The notes under the pieces: generated by a model
Told to the model about the DNA's origin: nothing
The model's database searches: none
Seen by the model: the letters and a program-made list of their open reading frames with translations, nothing else
Program-made: the position numbers and the translations under genes
Shown: positions 29,001 through 40,999 of the stretch, piece after piece
Layout: the number at the start of each line of letters is the position of its first letter
Position numbering within the stretch: position 1 is the first letter of the stretch
Source of the DNA: Caenorhabditis elegans
Taxonomy: Eukaryota > Nematoda > Chromadorea > Rhabditida > Rhabditidae
Length of the DNA: 64,000 nucleotides
Direction of reading: 5' to 3'
Assembly: GCF_000002985.6 (NCBI RefSeq)
Contig: NC_003279.8
Location: 7,936,001 to 8,000,000, forward strand

Positions 29001-32000
29001 TCTAGTTTTTAAAATTTATCAAAAAAAATGTTAAAAAATGGCCTAAAAGGATTAGTCTAGTCTTTTTGACTTTTCAAAGTTTCAAAATCACGATAGTTTT
29101 GGCTTATTTCCAAAGTTTGGAAAAATTTAAACTTTTTAATAAACATTTAGAGCAATCTTGTGCTGGAAGCCCGAAAAGTTTAAATATAGACTATTAATAA
29201 ATAATTAAAATGTGCATTTTTTTTGCGGAACAAACATTTTTTGTCGACTTCCAAAATGATGGTTTGCGAAAATTGAGTGGTTGCCAATTTTTTAAAGTAA
29301 ATAAAAAATTTCCAAAATTTTTCAAAATTTTGCTATGACTCTTGGTCATTTAAATACCATACGAGTGGTTTCAAACAATTTCGTAACTATCATAATTCTA
29401 AAACTTCATAAAGTTAACTAGTTTTTACAATTAAAATCAATTTTCAGGCATTGGTCAGAAAAACAACGACACTGCTTAGCCAACCTGATATTTGGACCAC
29501 TTTTTGGATCATTCGAGATAGACGAATACTATGATACTGTACTGGAGAAAATTCCAGTAAAACGGAAAAATATCGTTAAATTATTCTATATGAGATTTGA
29601 AAAGACAACTACACACATCGATTGGAGAATATTCAATAGAATAGTGGAAATGTTTCTGAATTTGGAGAAATCTGAAACTGGAATACTGGAACAAGTTGAT
29701 CAAATGGCAATGGATTCGAAAGATGTACCTCTTGGAATGATATTATTATCTATTTGTTGGTGTGCAAGGATACAAATCAGAATTTTGAAAGGAAACGACG
29801 AGGATGAAGTTGAAAATGATCATGATCTGGAAGAGGAAGATGAAAAGAATAAAACAATTGATGAATGGGATGCTATATCACCAGAAGCTGAACATCTCGA
29901 TTGTATTATAATGTGTTTACATTGTGTTTCACTTGCTCAATCCCTCTTAAAAGACGATTCGAATATTTTGAGAATTTCTGATGTTGTGCCAAGAATTGAC
30001 TCTTATATAAGAGAAAATGTAAGTTCTAAAAATTAATTTGTGTTCTTAATTGAAAAAGGTGGAGTATCACCCACACGCGAAGTTTACCGATTTTTTGCGA
30101 AAAACATACGGTATCAGGTCTCGACACGACACCCCTCTTTATTGTGATTACAAAAATTTCGTTGCTGCGGAAATTTTTCACCGATTTTTTAAACAAAGAT
30201 TTTTCAAACTTTCTCGATGAAAAATATATTTACTTATGAAAAACAATAAAAAAAACAAAAAAATTCAAGTTCGTAAGAAAAACAAAAATCGATAATATTC
30301 CGCAACAACACAATTTCAGATTACAGTAAATACTTTTTGATATCGCGCACTTCTTTCCATTTAACAAAAATTTGTCGTGTCGAGACCCAGAACCATATAT
30401 TTGAATCAAAAATCGCAAAATGTTGCGTCTGGATAATATCATAAACTTTTCAAATAATTTTTATTTCTAATCGGAGTCTGAAAATTATTTCAAACCCCGC
30501 AGATATGCTCGAAATTACTCAAAAAGATAATGAAAATTTACCAACCACAAAATTCTTAATTTTTGAGTTGACCGAAAATTTTATGAGTGATAAATTATGA
30601 TTCCTGTAATATCAAACTATATTGAATTTATTTATATAAAATCCCCATTGACGACATTTTAAATTGAACAATTGAATTTCTTCAGGTCGCAAAATGGATC
30701 GTATCCACTCCAATCGACACAGATACAATTGAAAAACTATTTCCACGTGATCCAAGTGAAAATCTAGCTGAAAAAGGAAATGAGGAAGATCGTCGAAAAC
30801 AAATGATAATTGATTTTCCGGATGACAAAGAAGTGGTTATACAGAGAATGTATCAAATTATTCCACGTGTTTTTGAGCACGATCTTGTTGTTGCTGGTGA
30901 GTGGTTGTTATTTGAAAAAATAAAAATATTTTACTAACAACGGAATTAGAAATCACAGAATAACAATAATTCATTATTCATCTAGTATCACGTCATTTAT
31001 CAGATATGTAATTCGGCTTTTGGACCCGCTTTAAATTACTTGTCGGCATCTTGTTTAATACCAGAAAAGTCGCATTTTGATATGGTTGAGAGCATTTGCT
31101 TCAGAAGGAGATCTGGTGGAACTGAAATATTTTCAAATCTACATTTACCAAGTCAATCAGAAAAACACTCACGCGTTGATAAATCAAAATTGAGTGTCTC
31201 TGATGGTTCTAAAGGTTGTTCTTCTCGACTCTGACTTCTAGAAGCTTCATCTTTTACTGCTGAAAATGTTCAAGTTAAGATCCGATCGCAATTTGAGAAA
31301 TTTCAAAGACTTACCAGAACTTTTCATGCGTTCCCGATATCTTTTATTGTAGATTCGATGTGCCACCAGCTTTTGATCAGACGATAACCCCGATTGCCAC
31401 TCAGGAAGTGGTGTAATACCTTCTTCTGGTTCATCGTTTGGACTTCTTTTTATCGGTGCTGGATTCCATTGCATTTCCAATTTACCAGTTGAAATGAACT
31501 TTTGCTTTGCTCGATACATTCGTTTTCTCATTCTCTCACGCTCGCGACGCTCCTCTGATGAGTTACATCTCTGCCACTGCTTCTTCTCAGGAAATGGAGA
31601 TGTTTCTGGTTGATAGGGAGTAGAAGATGTTGAAGATGTGGATTCTTCTGATGATATGGATTCTTCTGGTGATTTCTGTTTGATTTCAAACATAGGAGAA
31701 CCAGTATCATTTGATGGTGTCATTACGCCAAGTACTAGTCCCATTTCTTCAAGCTGTGCTACAAATTTTGATGCATCGAAGTATTCCTTTGACACATCCT
31801 CTTCTTCAATTTGTGCCACTTCTTCTTCAACAACATAATCATCGTCTTCTACATCTTCGTTATCAGATTCCTGCAATGTGGAACAATCTGGTGTTTCTTG
31901 TCTATAACTTTCTTCCATATCTTGCTGGAGATAGGCCAATTTCTTTTCAAAACCTGCAAATTATCATAAGTATGTTAGAAAGTAATAATTAAGATACTTA

Positions 32001-32961
32001 CTCTGTTGCACAACATCTTCAGGTGATAAACCTGCTAACTTCAATGCTCTATCTTTTTTCCTCTGTCTTTCTCTTCGTTTCCGAATTCGATCCTTTTCTC
32101 GGCGAATTTCCGTTTGACGAGTTTTTTCGTCAGAGGCAGCCTGGAGCAATATGCGCTGGACCAAGTTTACTGTGTTATCCTCAATCGGAATAGTTGGCGT
32201 ATGAAGAGATATTGAAATAAGCTTCTGCTCCACTGGTGGTTCTTGTAATATCGGAATAGGCTCTGGAGTCATTTCTACCAATCCTTCTACCCGTTTCTTG
32301 GCACGAAATCGCTGCTGACGAATTCGATTCGTTTCCCGGATTTCATCTGCTGTCTTCTTTGGAATTGAACAAACTCTTTCTTTCTTTTCTTTTTCAGCTG
32401 TTCCATTGATTGATTGGATAAGTAGAGCTTCTTCTGAAAAATTGTATTTATAGGAAAAATGTATACTGTATTTGAAAGTAGTTTTCGTGTAATTTGCATA
32501 GTAATATCATTGAAATCACATGAACAGAACTCTAGTAGAACGTCTAAGTAGAGATAAAATAGAAGCTTTAACCTAATAGTTGCCACCAACCTCTTTTCTT
32601 TGCTCGAAACCGACGTTGTCGAAGTTTATCGGATTCTCTTCGTTCTGCAAGTGTCCGCTTTTTCCGAACACCACTCTCCATTTTCACCTGAAATACACAA
32701 TAATTGGAAAAATGAATGAAATGATGATGATGATACTGTAACAAGTAACGTATGGAAAGAAGAAGACTGAGTACTGTGTCAACAAACAGTTCACCAGAGA
32801 GGGACACGAATCGATTGTCGTCTGCTGCAGTGTTGTGGCGTGTGTCTCTATGTGTACTTCTCTACTCTTCTCACTCGTATCGGCCCCTCTTTGCCGCCCT
32901 GTCCGTCACGTTACCAAGGACATAACACCAGTGGCCGAGGAAAGGCGACAAGTGAATAAGA

Positions 32962-33028
<67 letters not shown>

Positions 33029-36000
33029 AACACATACACATATGTTGAGAGATATTAACTGCACATACGGAAAGAAGAAAAAAAAGAGAGAACACAAGAC
33101 ACCTGCATCCGTAGGCGCAAAAGAGGGTTAGTATCGAGAGTCAACGACGTTTTAGACGAGTGTGGAACCTATATGGGCGACATAGATGTAGAGAAGCAGG
33201 AAAATACGAAAAAAGGGTGAACAAAAAATAAAAGCAGCAACACACACACACAACAAAATAACAGAGCGACGAAATGAGGACGGAACGCGCAAATGGGACA
33301 AAACGGACAAAACACGGATGTCGGTGGAGAGCACAGAATGAGAGTGTTGGATGATGACGGGACACTATCCACCAGCGATTGCCTGTGAGCGCCCGACGAG
33401 ACCGCATTCGGTGCGTTTTGTCTCTTTGTGTGTATGTGACAGACACACTGCACAAACAGTGTGCTCGCTCCCAACCTACTCCGCAACTCCCTTGTCCGCC
33501 TAACGGATGAACGGACGGATGGACGGAAAGGTAGTCGAGATGGAATGAGATGTTGAACCCGGGTGAATGCTTGGGGACTCTGCCAAAAACTTGAACAAGG
33601 GAGTATCAAGAGTTACTCATCGAACAAATGAACTTGAATTATAATCCTCAATTTTAAGTTAACCAAAAGAAAATATTTTATTTTTTTAAATTGTTAAACT
33701 TTCTAAAGCTGTCAAGTTCGCAAGTTTTCCAAAACCTTTGCAAAAATAAATTCCATAAACTAGAGTGAATCCCACCATATTTACTATTGCGACAAGTTTC
33801 AAGGGATGTACATTTATGGAAACTGGTCTCGTCCTGAATTTATTATAAAATTTAAAAAAAAACACTCACATGGTGCTAAAATAACAGAATATCATAGTGA
33901 ATTTTTTTTTGAATAAAAAAAAAGTAAAGGTTTTAAGTTTCTAGTCAAAAATCGATGATATAATATTTATATGTAAAATGTTGAAGGGATTTAAATACAC
34001 GAAATTGCTATGAATTTCTCAAAAAAAACCAAACTCCCAAGTACAATTTGAACTTTTATTAAAAGTTTTAAAAAAACCTAAACATTTTTGGAATGTTTTT
34101 CATTATATTATTACGGGAACACTAAATTATGAGAATGCGTATTACGAAACATATTTGACGCACAAAATATCTCGAAGCGAAAACTACAGTAGCTTTAAAA
34201 AAGTACTGTAGTACTGCTGTCGACTTACGGAAATCATTTATTTAATCGATAAAATATTAGAAGAAAAAAAAAGAAAAAAAAATAATACGAAGAATTTCAT
34301 TTCGAAAATCGAGCCCGTAAATCGACACGAGCGCTACAATAGCCATCTAAAGAATTACTGTAGTTTTCGCTACGAGATAATTTGCGCGTCAAATCTGTGG
34401 TGCAATACGCATTCCCCAGAACTTAGTCCCCCAGTAATATATCATTTTGGATTGTGTATTTTGAAAGAAAGAAATATAAGAATATTCAGATTTTATACTA
34501 TTCAGTAAATTTTCAAAAATTTACAGATGTGTGCTGGGAGATGATGTCACAATGGTTCCGCGAAAAAGATGACAATTTTTCTTATATCAAGGTAAGAAAA
34601 TTGAAAATATTTGTGTTCATGTTGAATAACAGTTTTTTGTACTGGAGATTTCAAAAGTTTTTGCATGAAAAATTGTTTGAACTTATAGGATTGCACGACG
34701 CTTCTACCGCAATCAATTGTTGATCCAAGACTTCGTCATGGAATAGCTCGACTTATATGGGATAAATTCATTTTCATGGTTTTCCAATCAATTGTAAATA
34801 TGGTTGAAAAGACGGGTCGACGACCGAAAGACAAGGAAACACGAAAAGAAATCGGTTTTGGAGAAGTAAAACTAGAAGAATTTCTAATGGAATGTGAAAA
34901 GTTTTTGGAAGTTCTCATGGATTCTGTTCGAGACATGCCACCACCGATTGATTTTAAACAAGATTTGCTTGTCGAGGTGAGTGCAATGATAATTTTGGTA
35001 TTTTAATTTAAAAATTCAAAAAATGTATAATTTCATTAAATTTCCTTGTAAACAGCTGTAATGAGATTTGTGAAATATTAGGTGTAGTGGATTTTTGAAA
35101 CATTCAGTTTTACTATCATTGTGATTTTTCAGTTTTTTCAGTGAATTTCAGAAAATCGGAAAATCGACAAAGGTTTTTAAAAAATGTACGATAAGAAAAC
35201 TAGATTTTTCAAAAGTATGTTGATTTTGATGAGAACCAGAGCATTCTTAAATTGAGTAATGACCGACATTTATTTAAAAAAAAAATGTTATTTTTTAAAT
35301 CGAAAAATTGATTTTTCAAAATTTTTAAAATTCGAAAAGCTATTATTTGTACAAATTTCCAAACAAAACCAAAAAGTGATCACTGTTGAGTTATTGTTGT
35401 CATTTTCGAGATGCCGAAATTGATTGCAATTGAACAATTTTGATATTTTCAGATGGCGAGCTCTTCTTTCGCTGCTCACCTGCATCAATCCAAAACTGCT
35501 TATCGTCAAGATCAATTCGCAATCCTTGCTTCACGCCAACCTCTTGTCAATTTTCACCTGGTGCTCCATCATCAACACCTGGCTCTTGCTCTTCGACTAC
35601 AACTAACAACTGGACTTCGTTTCCATCCTTTACGCAATTTATTCTGTGTAACTGGTAATCGAGCATTCTTTGCTTCACTCGATTCACATCCACTCATTCC
35701 ATTGGATCGAGTCGATGATGCTACAATGGAGAAACGACACGCTTTTTTGGTTAAAGTTGCAGAACAAGGAAGTATGGAAGAACGACGATTGGCTAGACAT
35801 TTAGAAATGGAATGGAAACTGACAGTCAATGAAATTTCGTTCATGGTAATTAATTTCACCTAGGAAATTTTGAAAATAATATTTCCAAATTCTTCCAGCA
35901 AGCATTATCGTCCTTCCGTCTTGGCAATGATCATCAAGGATCCTTGGAACTTGCATCTTGTGTTCGGGACGATCGATCAGCAGTTGCACTGGCACGTGTT

Positions 36001-36291
36001 CTTGCTGCTAGACTTATTCAACTTGCAAATGAAGCGAACAAACGATACAGTACTGCTCATTCTCAATACCTATGTGCACTTGCTGGGGAAGAAGCTGCTC
36101 GTGTAGAGCTTTATGAAAACTCTCCAGATGATCCTTTAGTCGACAGTAATCCAAAAACCTGGAAAGATGCAGTTACATCACTTGGAAGAGCTGGAAACTC
36201 GGTACCACAATCGGCGCAGGCCGCCATTCCATTTGTTCGAATGAATGATATTGCCAAACTATATTTCGGAGCTCAGTGGGTGAATAATTGA
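26065..36291 (+). CDS. rbg-2: Rab3GAP non-catalytic subunit (RAB3GAP2 orthologue)
   Basis: Twelve exons (26065-26164, 26216-26473, 26521-26765, 26958-27557, 27677-27823, 28342-28994, 29448-30018, 30686-30896, 34527-34591, 34689-34976, 35453-35845, 35899-36291) give 1307 residues; human RAB3GAP2 is 1393. The N-terminal half is the beta-propeller-like Rab3GAP regulatory domain (WFRCD and WESRFVVLRKP segments, TLDGHVYFF, PDCQYVAVTDRMARVLVIDV). The C-terminal domain begins around exon 9 and includes HFHLVLHHQHLALALR-like conserved sequence and ALSSFRLGNDHQGSLELASC. With the catalytic subunit it regulates Rab3 and acts as exchange factor for Rab18; this is family knowledge. Intron 8 is 3.6 kb and contains a complete gene on the opposite strand. 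Confidence 0.85.
30061..30425. repeat. foldback repeat copy 3 in rbg-2 intron 7
   Basis: Inverted arms GGTCTCGACACGACACC (near 30118) and TTTGTCGTGTCGAGACC (near 30370), with CGCGAAGTTTACCG and a mirrored GCAAAATGTTGCG near the ends. Same family as the 7100 and 9755 copies. Confidence 0.75.
31153..32681 (-). CDS. nested gene: protein with five bZIP-basic-region-like motifs
   Basis: Four minus-strand exons (32681-32591, 32433-32002, 31953-31315, 31259-31153) give 422 residues, entirely inside rbg-2 intron 8. A basic motif with the pattern R-x-x-[DNE]-[KR]-[ILM]-R-x-R-R-[FYE]-R-A-K-[KQ] recurs five times: residues about 11-30 (ERRESDKLRQRRFRAKKR), 61-77 (IRETNRIRQQRFRAKKR), 139-158, 309-325 and 370-383. 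Between motifs 3 and 4 is an acidic stretch (about 203-228) and a Ser-rich part. The motifs resemble the DNA-contact half of bZIP proteins, but no leucine zipper follows any copy and the bZIP N-x-x-A-A-x-x-C/S signature is absent. Nuclear, nucleic-acid binding is likely but inferred. I do not recognise the family. Confidence 0.8.
32966..33025 (+). repeat. (GA)n microsatellite
   Basis: About 30 perfect AG dinucleotides, in the rbg-2 intron and about 290 bases upstream of the nested gene's start. Such GA tracts near promoters can bind GAGA-type factors; no function can be read from sequence. A shorter CA run lies at about 33241-33252. Confidence 0.95.
34115..34435. repeat. long foldback element in rbg-2 intron 8
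   Basis: The left half (ACTAAATTATGAGAATGCG..., ATTTGACGCACAAA, CTCGAAGCGAAAACTACAGT) is mirrored by the right half (CTGTAGTTTTCGCTACGAGA, TTTGCGCGTCAAAT, CGCATTCCCCAGAACTTAGT). Arms are about 90 bases at roughly 80 percent identity by eye. Non-coding. Confidence 0.75.
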
Positions 36292-36538
36292 TTTATTGCA
36301 TTATTTTTCTTATGGGTTTCATGTTTTCGCCGTCTTCTTTTGTTGTGTGCCGTGCTTAAAAATTGTGATAGCATCTTGATTTTAAATTGTAAAATAAATG
36401 TAAATTCGTTATAATTTTCAAAAAAATAAATTCTTAGTATCTGAATAAATCTAGAAAAGAACAACTATAAAATCCACTAAAACCCTTTATTTACAATCAA
36501 GAAAAAGAAGAAAAATCGAGTAGATCAGTTGAGATGTA

Positions 36539-38079
36539 TCAATCTTCATCAGTTCCAGACTGTTTTCCAGATTCTGAAGAGCTATCACCAAAGCGTGCAG
36601 TCTTTTTCTCCATTTTCGACTTTGCCTCTTTCTTTAGTTTTCCAACCCATCCACCGTCATCAAGACTATGAATTGGATAACCAGAAGCAGATGACGATGT
36701 ATATAAAGTCTTGACAAGATTTGCGTATTCGGGAGTTGTTTGGAATTGAAGACTGTTGATGTAAATGATAATTGGTCTCAAACTGATTGGAGCATAGTCG
36801 TATTGAGCTGTAAATTATTTGTGTCTTGGGAATTTTAAAGACAATTAATGACTATGAGTAGTCAAAAATCACTTTCCCCCGTTTATTCAGTAACTAACCT
36901 TTACCATCGAAAAATAATTGCTTAGCCTCTCGAATTTTGACTCGATCTCTCTGCTTTTTCCACGAGACGCCATTTTTCGGATCAAAAATATCAAACACCA
37001 TATAAATCCAGCATTCCAAGTCATCTTTGCGTCCTTGATCTACTTCTAGCATACAGGCTCGTGATGCATATCGAAGTGTTCCCAAGAACTTAACTTTTTT
37101 ACGTGGAGCCTGAAAATTGATTCATTCACTAAAATTCAAGTTGCACCATGTTTTTACCCTGTGCTGTTTGGTTTTCGGATCCAAATAACTTCTTCCAATT
37201 CCGAAATCAAGCATGAAGACGGTTGACTCTTTAGCTCCAACACCAACGGCAAAGTTGGCTGGCTTTATGTCACGATGAAGATATCCAAGATTGTGAAGAT
37301 CACGGATGGACTGAAACGATCAGGATTAGTGTACAAAAAGAAATGGGTTGGCACGTCTTCAGGCATACGTGCCTATCTCATACCTGCCTCCACACCTATC
37401 TTATGCGTGTTTCATGCCGCGCGCTGATTGGACTATGCGATTACCTCATGCCTACATCATACCTACCTACCTACAGGTTTACTTCATGCTAGCATACCTG
37501 TCTGTCTCATTCATACGTACCGCGTGCATCATGTCTGTAGTTGTGCCTACCTTATTACTACCCCTTAGATGTCTGCCACATGTTTGCTACTTGCCAACCT
37601 GCCTTCCTAATGCCTACCCCATTTCATCCTACATGCCACGCCTGCCTTCAGCCCAAATTGCTACTAACCTCTAAAGTCTGAATAGCAATGATGTATGGAG
37701 TAGAAGTATTCGAAAGATTGACTCCAAACTTTCTTCGGCAATCATCTAAAGAAGGACCAACAAGACTCATAACAATGTATTTGCACTTCAATTCTTCACT
37801 TTTTCCACGATCAATGAAATCCACAAAATGCCTGTTAACATCTCCTTTTGATTTTTTCCGTGCATCCGAAATTGTGATCATCACTTGCATTTCAACTTTC
37901 AACCGGAGCATCGCCTTCTTTCCACCTTCACTTTCAGTTTTCAGTGCATAATGAGTTTTTTTGGGTCCTTTTGCCTTATCGTCAAACACCTTGTAAACAT
38001 CTCCAAATCCACCACTTCCAAGTAGCCTTACAACTTTCCACGCATATTGGCCATTGGTGATGACGTCATCGGGATTCAT
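36539..38079 (-). CDS. CK1-superfamily (TTBK-like) protein kinase, catalytic residues intact
   Basis: Four exons (38079-37669, 37310-37158, 37109-36899, 36807-36539) give 347 residues. Kinase landmarks: glycine loop LGSGGFGDVYK near residue 20, ATP-binding Lys in HYALK, catalytic loop HRDIKPAN, and DFG in MLDFGIGRSY. The APE-equivalent region (GTLRYASRAC followed by GRKDDLECW) is the CK1/TTBK-type sequence greatly expanded in nematodes, many members being testis/sperm enriched. The C-terminal tail (about 60 residues) is Ser/Lys-rich. The start ATG lies 62 bases after the stop of the upstream kinase-like gene on the same strand, with a TTTCAG acceptor about 33 bases before it, so it may be the downstream gene of an operon. 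Intron 1 holds a degenerate TGCCTAC-rich repeat. Confidence 0.85.
37345..37665 (+). repeat. degenerate tandem CATGCCTACC-type repeat in kinase intron 1
   Basis: Many diverged copies of a roughly 10-12 base CT-rich unit (CATGCCTACC, CATACCTGCC, TGCCTACCTC). A second tract with the same unit lies at 40733-40965, in another gene's intron. Confidence 0.65.
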
Positions 38080-38141
38080 TATTTTACGAACAGGTCGTGC
38101 TGTTTTGAATCTGAAATTGTTAATTCATGTTTTGAATAGAA

Positions 38142-39492
38142 CTATCCCTTCGGAACATTTGAACGCCTGTACTCTTTAGGAAAAAAGTTTAAATTAAATT
38201 TTAGCAATAGTTCGAAATCATTGTAAAATCCTGCAGGTTTTTTGTGCTTTGTGAACTCGGTACAAAAATCTCGCCCAACTAACTCAAAATCATCATCTCC
38301 CGAACACTTGTTTCCAGTTGATTTTTCAGCTGCTGTTTTGATTGCAATCTCCTGATTGACTGGCGTAATTTTCCCAACCCAATCACATGTTGTCATATCA
38401 TGACCCTTTGATTTTCCCACATTTTGAACAATCTCCTTGAATGCTCTAAAACTTATAAAATATATATGGCTAGTTTTATACAAAGCATACGCATAATCTG
38501 GAAGACTATCATAAGAATAACCGTGAACGAGGTCGACGAGTTTCTTGAATTCTTCAGGGACTTTGTCATAAGTATGTGCTGAAAGTTAAAGATAAAACTA
38601 CAGACTCCAGAATCCTAAAAAAATTAAAACCAACGCAAAACATGATATTTGAAGTTTTCCTTCTCCTTGATCATCATATTACATCTTGGCGACTTTCTCC
38701 AACTCAGCCCATTTTCCGGATCAATAAGATCATAAATCATATAGATCCAGGCTTCCACGTCATCTTTTCTTCCCTGATCCTTCTTTTTCAATCCAGCAAT
38801 ACTTGCATAACGTGCTGTTCCACCGTACTTCAAACCTGTACGAGCCGGGCGAACCTTTTTTGTGGATGGATCAATATGAGTACGAACAAGACGATAATCG
38901 GTCATGTAAATCTTCGTTTCTTCTTCATTCAATCCGACAGAAAATGAAGCAGGCTTTATGTTACGATTCAAAAATCCAGCTTGATGAAGATATTGAATAG
39001 CCTGAATGTAACAATTATTTGCTATATTTCGTTTCAAAAGATGACAAAATCTCAGTCATCTGTCTTAGCTTTATCAAAAGACTCTGATAAGCTGAGGGAG
39101 TTCAAATGGAAAAAAAAAACATCAAAATTACATCTAGAGTCTGGAGGGCGACATTGAATGCACAGGGAACAGTGAGAGCTTTCACAATCCTCAAAATTTC
39201 CAGAATTTGCAGTGAAAAAGGAGAAATTATCCAGTACTGAAAGTTAATTTGAAATCTAAATTTGATTAAATTTGTTCAAACTTACATTCAAATGTTGCGT
39301 TTGACAGAATTCAATATTTCGAAGAACTGGCACCTTTTCTTGTCCAGCAAACAACTTTTCCACTTCTGCTACAACGTCACTACCAAACTTCAATTTTCCA
39401 CGATTAGATGGCTCCAGGCGGACAATAAACTTCTGAAGATGTTTGATGAATAACTCGTTTAATAACATATAAATATTGGTGAGGTTATCCAT
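38142..39492 (-). CDS. TTBK/CK1-like pseudokinase
   Basis: Five exons (39492-39286, 39236-39132, 39001-38683, 38578-38491, 38445-38142) give 340 residues. The C-lobe aligns well with the kinase downstream (IQYLHQAGFLNRNIKPASF, GGTARYASIAGLKKKDQGRK, DDVEAWIYMIYDLIDPENG). The catalytic residues are lost: the VAVK-equivalent Lys is Arg (FIVRLEP), the HRD Asp is Asn (NRN), and DFG reads TDY. The glycine loop is missing in this model, so an unseen 5' exon is possible. The protein is predicted to be catalytically dead. Its C-terminal 100 residues have no counterpart in the neighbouring kinase. Expression might be coupled to the downstream kinase 62 bases away. Confidence 0.72.
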
Positions 39493-39788
39493 ATAATTTC
39501 GAAAAATTGCTGCTTCTTCACAACTAAGTTCTTACGACATTCACGCATGGCTAAAAAAAATATCAAGTAGATGTTCTGAACTTATTGCACTACAATCAAG
39601 CTTCTTCGATTTTTTACGTTAGGGTCACGTGTGCTCGAAAAAGAGCGGCGTATAAAAAACAGAGCATCCTGAATGCACTATCAGAAAAACTGTTCTGTAT
39701 TTAAATACGCGTATTTGAAAAGAATAACCGAAAAATCAAAAAATCAGAAAATTGGAATGCAGCCCTGGAGGGAACCTCCTTGTTAGCC

Positions 39789-40999
39789 TTAGATTATGAC
39801 GTCTAAATCATATTGACGAATCAACTGTTGTAACGTCAAGCTACCAGCAATCACAATTTTCAGATTTCCAATTAGGATTCCACAACGGCTATCCGTGTTT
39901 AGCCAGCTCACCTCGTTCTTCTCATTGACTGCATTAAACTCTCCAAGGTGAACAGGATTTCTCAGATGCTCTTGAAGCTTAATTTCTCTTCCTCCTACAA
40001 TCTTCAAAAACTTTTTTGGCTCTTTTTCTTTCTTTGTCGAGGACTCATCATCTTTTGATGCGCTATCAGGTTTTTTTGAATCGGCTTCATCATTCTTTGA
40101 ACCTTTTTTCTTTTCCTCTTTTTTGTGGTTTTTGGATTTTGTGGATTTTACTTGCGACATTGTACTCATCTGAAAATGTTGTGTTAAACTAGATGGCGAA
40201 CAATTTAATGAATAATAGCCCCAATCATAATCAGGAGTCCTCGCAGCAATGGTCGCTTTTTCTCGATCGCGATGTGTCCATGTTTCTCACTGATACATTA
40301 TGCACACATCGCAAATCAAACATGATTTTAAAAAATGACGCCACATAGGTGAGTATTTTTAGAAATATTTTTCATTCGATACAGCTGTTCGACCTCGGAC
40401 GTGAACTTTAAAACATTGAAAAAGCATTTTTGAATACTATTTTGAAACTGCGAAAGTCTCGAAAATACTGGTATCATCAGAAAAGTTGTTTTAGCCCTAC
40501 TTGTACACTTACAGTCGTCCCCTTCTTTGTTGGATCTGACACTGGTACGGGTATTGGTGTAACGGCTGACGGAGCACCCATTTGAGAAGGTGCACCCATT
40601 CGTGAAGCTTCTCGAGATAGTTCCTTTGTCAAATTCTTTTTTCTATTACTTCTTGGAGGTGCCTTTTTTGGTTCTGAAAAATAACATTCATGATATAGGG
40701 CATAACATGGAAGAGCATGAATAAACAACTCTCTACCTACATGCCCATCTTCATGCCACTGTCTGTACCCTCATGTCCATCTGCCTGTATGCTTACCTAT
40801 TACCTATCTCATGCTTGGCCCATGCCTGCATTACATTATTCCATCATTCTCATGCCTACCTCATGATTGACAATGCACAAGATTTTCTCAGACTTGCTTC
40901 AGTTCATGCCTGCCGTTTACCTGATGCATGAGTACACTTGCAAGCTAACCTGCCACGTAACAAAATGATAAACTCACTTTTGATTGCCGGTGTACTCAT
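39789..40999 (-). CDS. lysine-rich protein of unknown family
   Basis: Three exons (40999-40978, 40673-40513, 40169-39789) give 187 residues with consistent phases. Residues 1-110 are low-complexity and very basic (KKPKKAPPRSNRKK, then many KK/KE/SKDD segments), with two MGAPSQ/MGAPSA repeats. Residues about 115-187 look globular (FLKIVGGREIKL, EFNAVNEKNEVSWLNTD, CGILIGNLKIVIAG) and end QYDLDVII. I do not recognise a family. It lies 297 bases upstream of the pseudokinase on the same strand and might be first gene of the same operon. The basic N-terminal half could bind chromatin or RNA; that is speculation from composition. Confidence 0.65.
40733..40965 (+). repeat. degenerate CATGCCTACC-type repeat in the lysine-rich gene's intron 1
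   Basis: Same CT-rich unit as at 37345-37665 (CATGCCTACCTCATG, TGCCTGCATTAC, CATGCCTGCC). Both tracts sit in the first intron of genes in the same minus-strand cluster. Confidence 0.6.

Noticed and set aside
32835-33609. Long frames across the GA microsatellite and the flanking CA/GA-rich DNA, including one of 146 residues
   Set aside because: Translation of simple repeats and skewed composition; no exon signals. The region is intron and nested-gene promoter.
37345-37665. CRISPR-like or coding repeat in the kinase intron
   Set aside because: Units are short, variable and without spacers; the genome is eukaryotic; the open frame over it is an artefact of the CT-rich unit.
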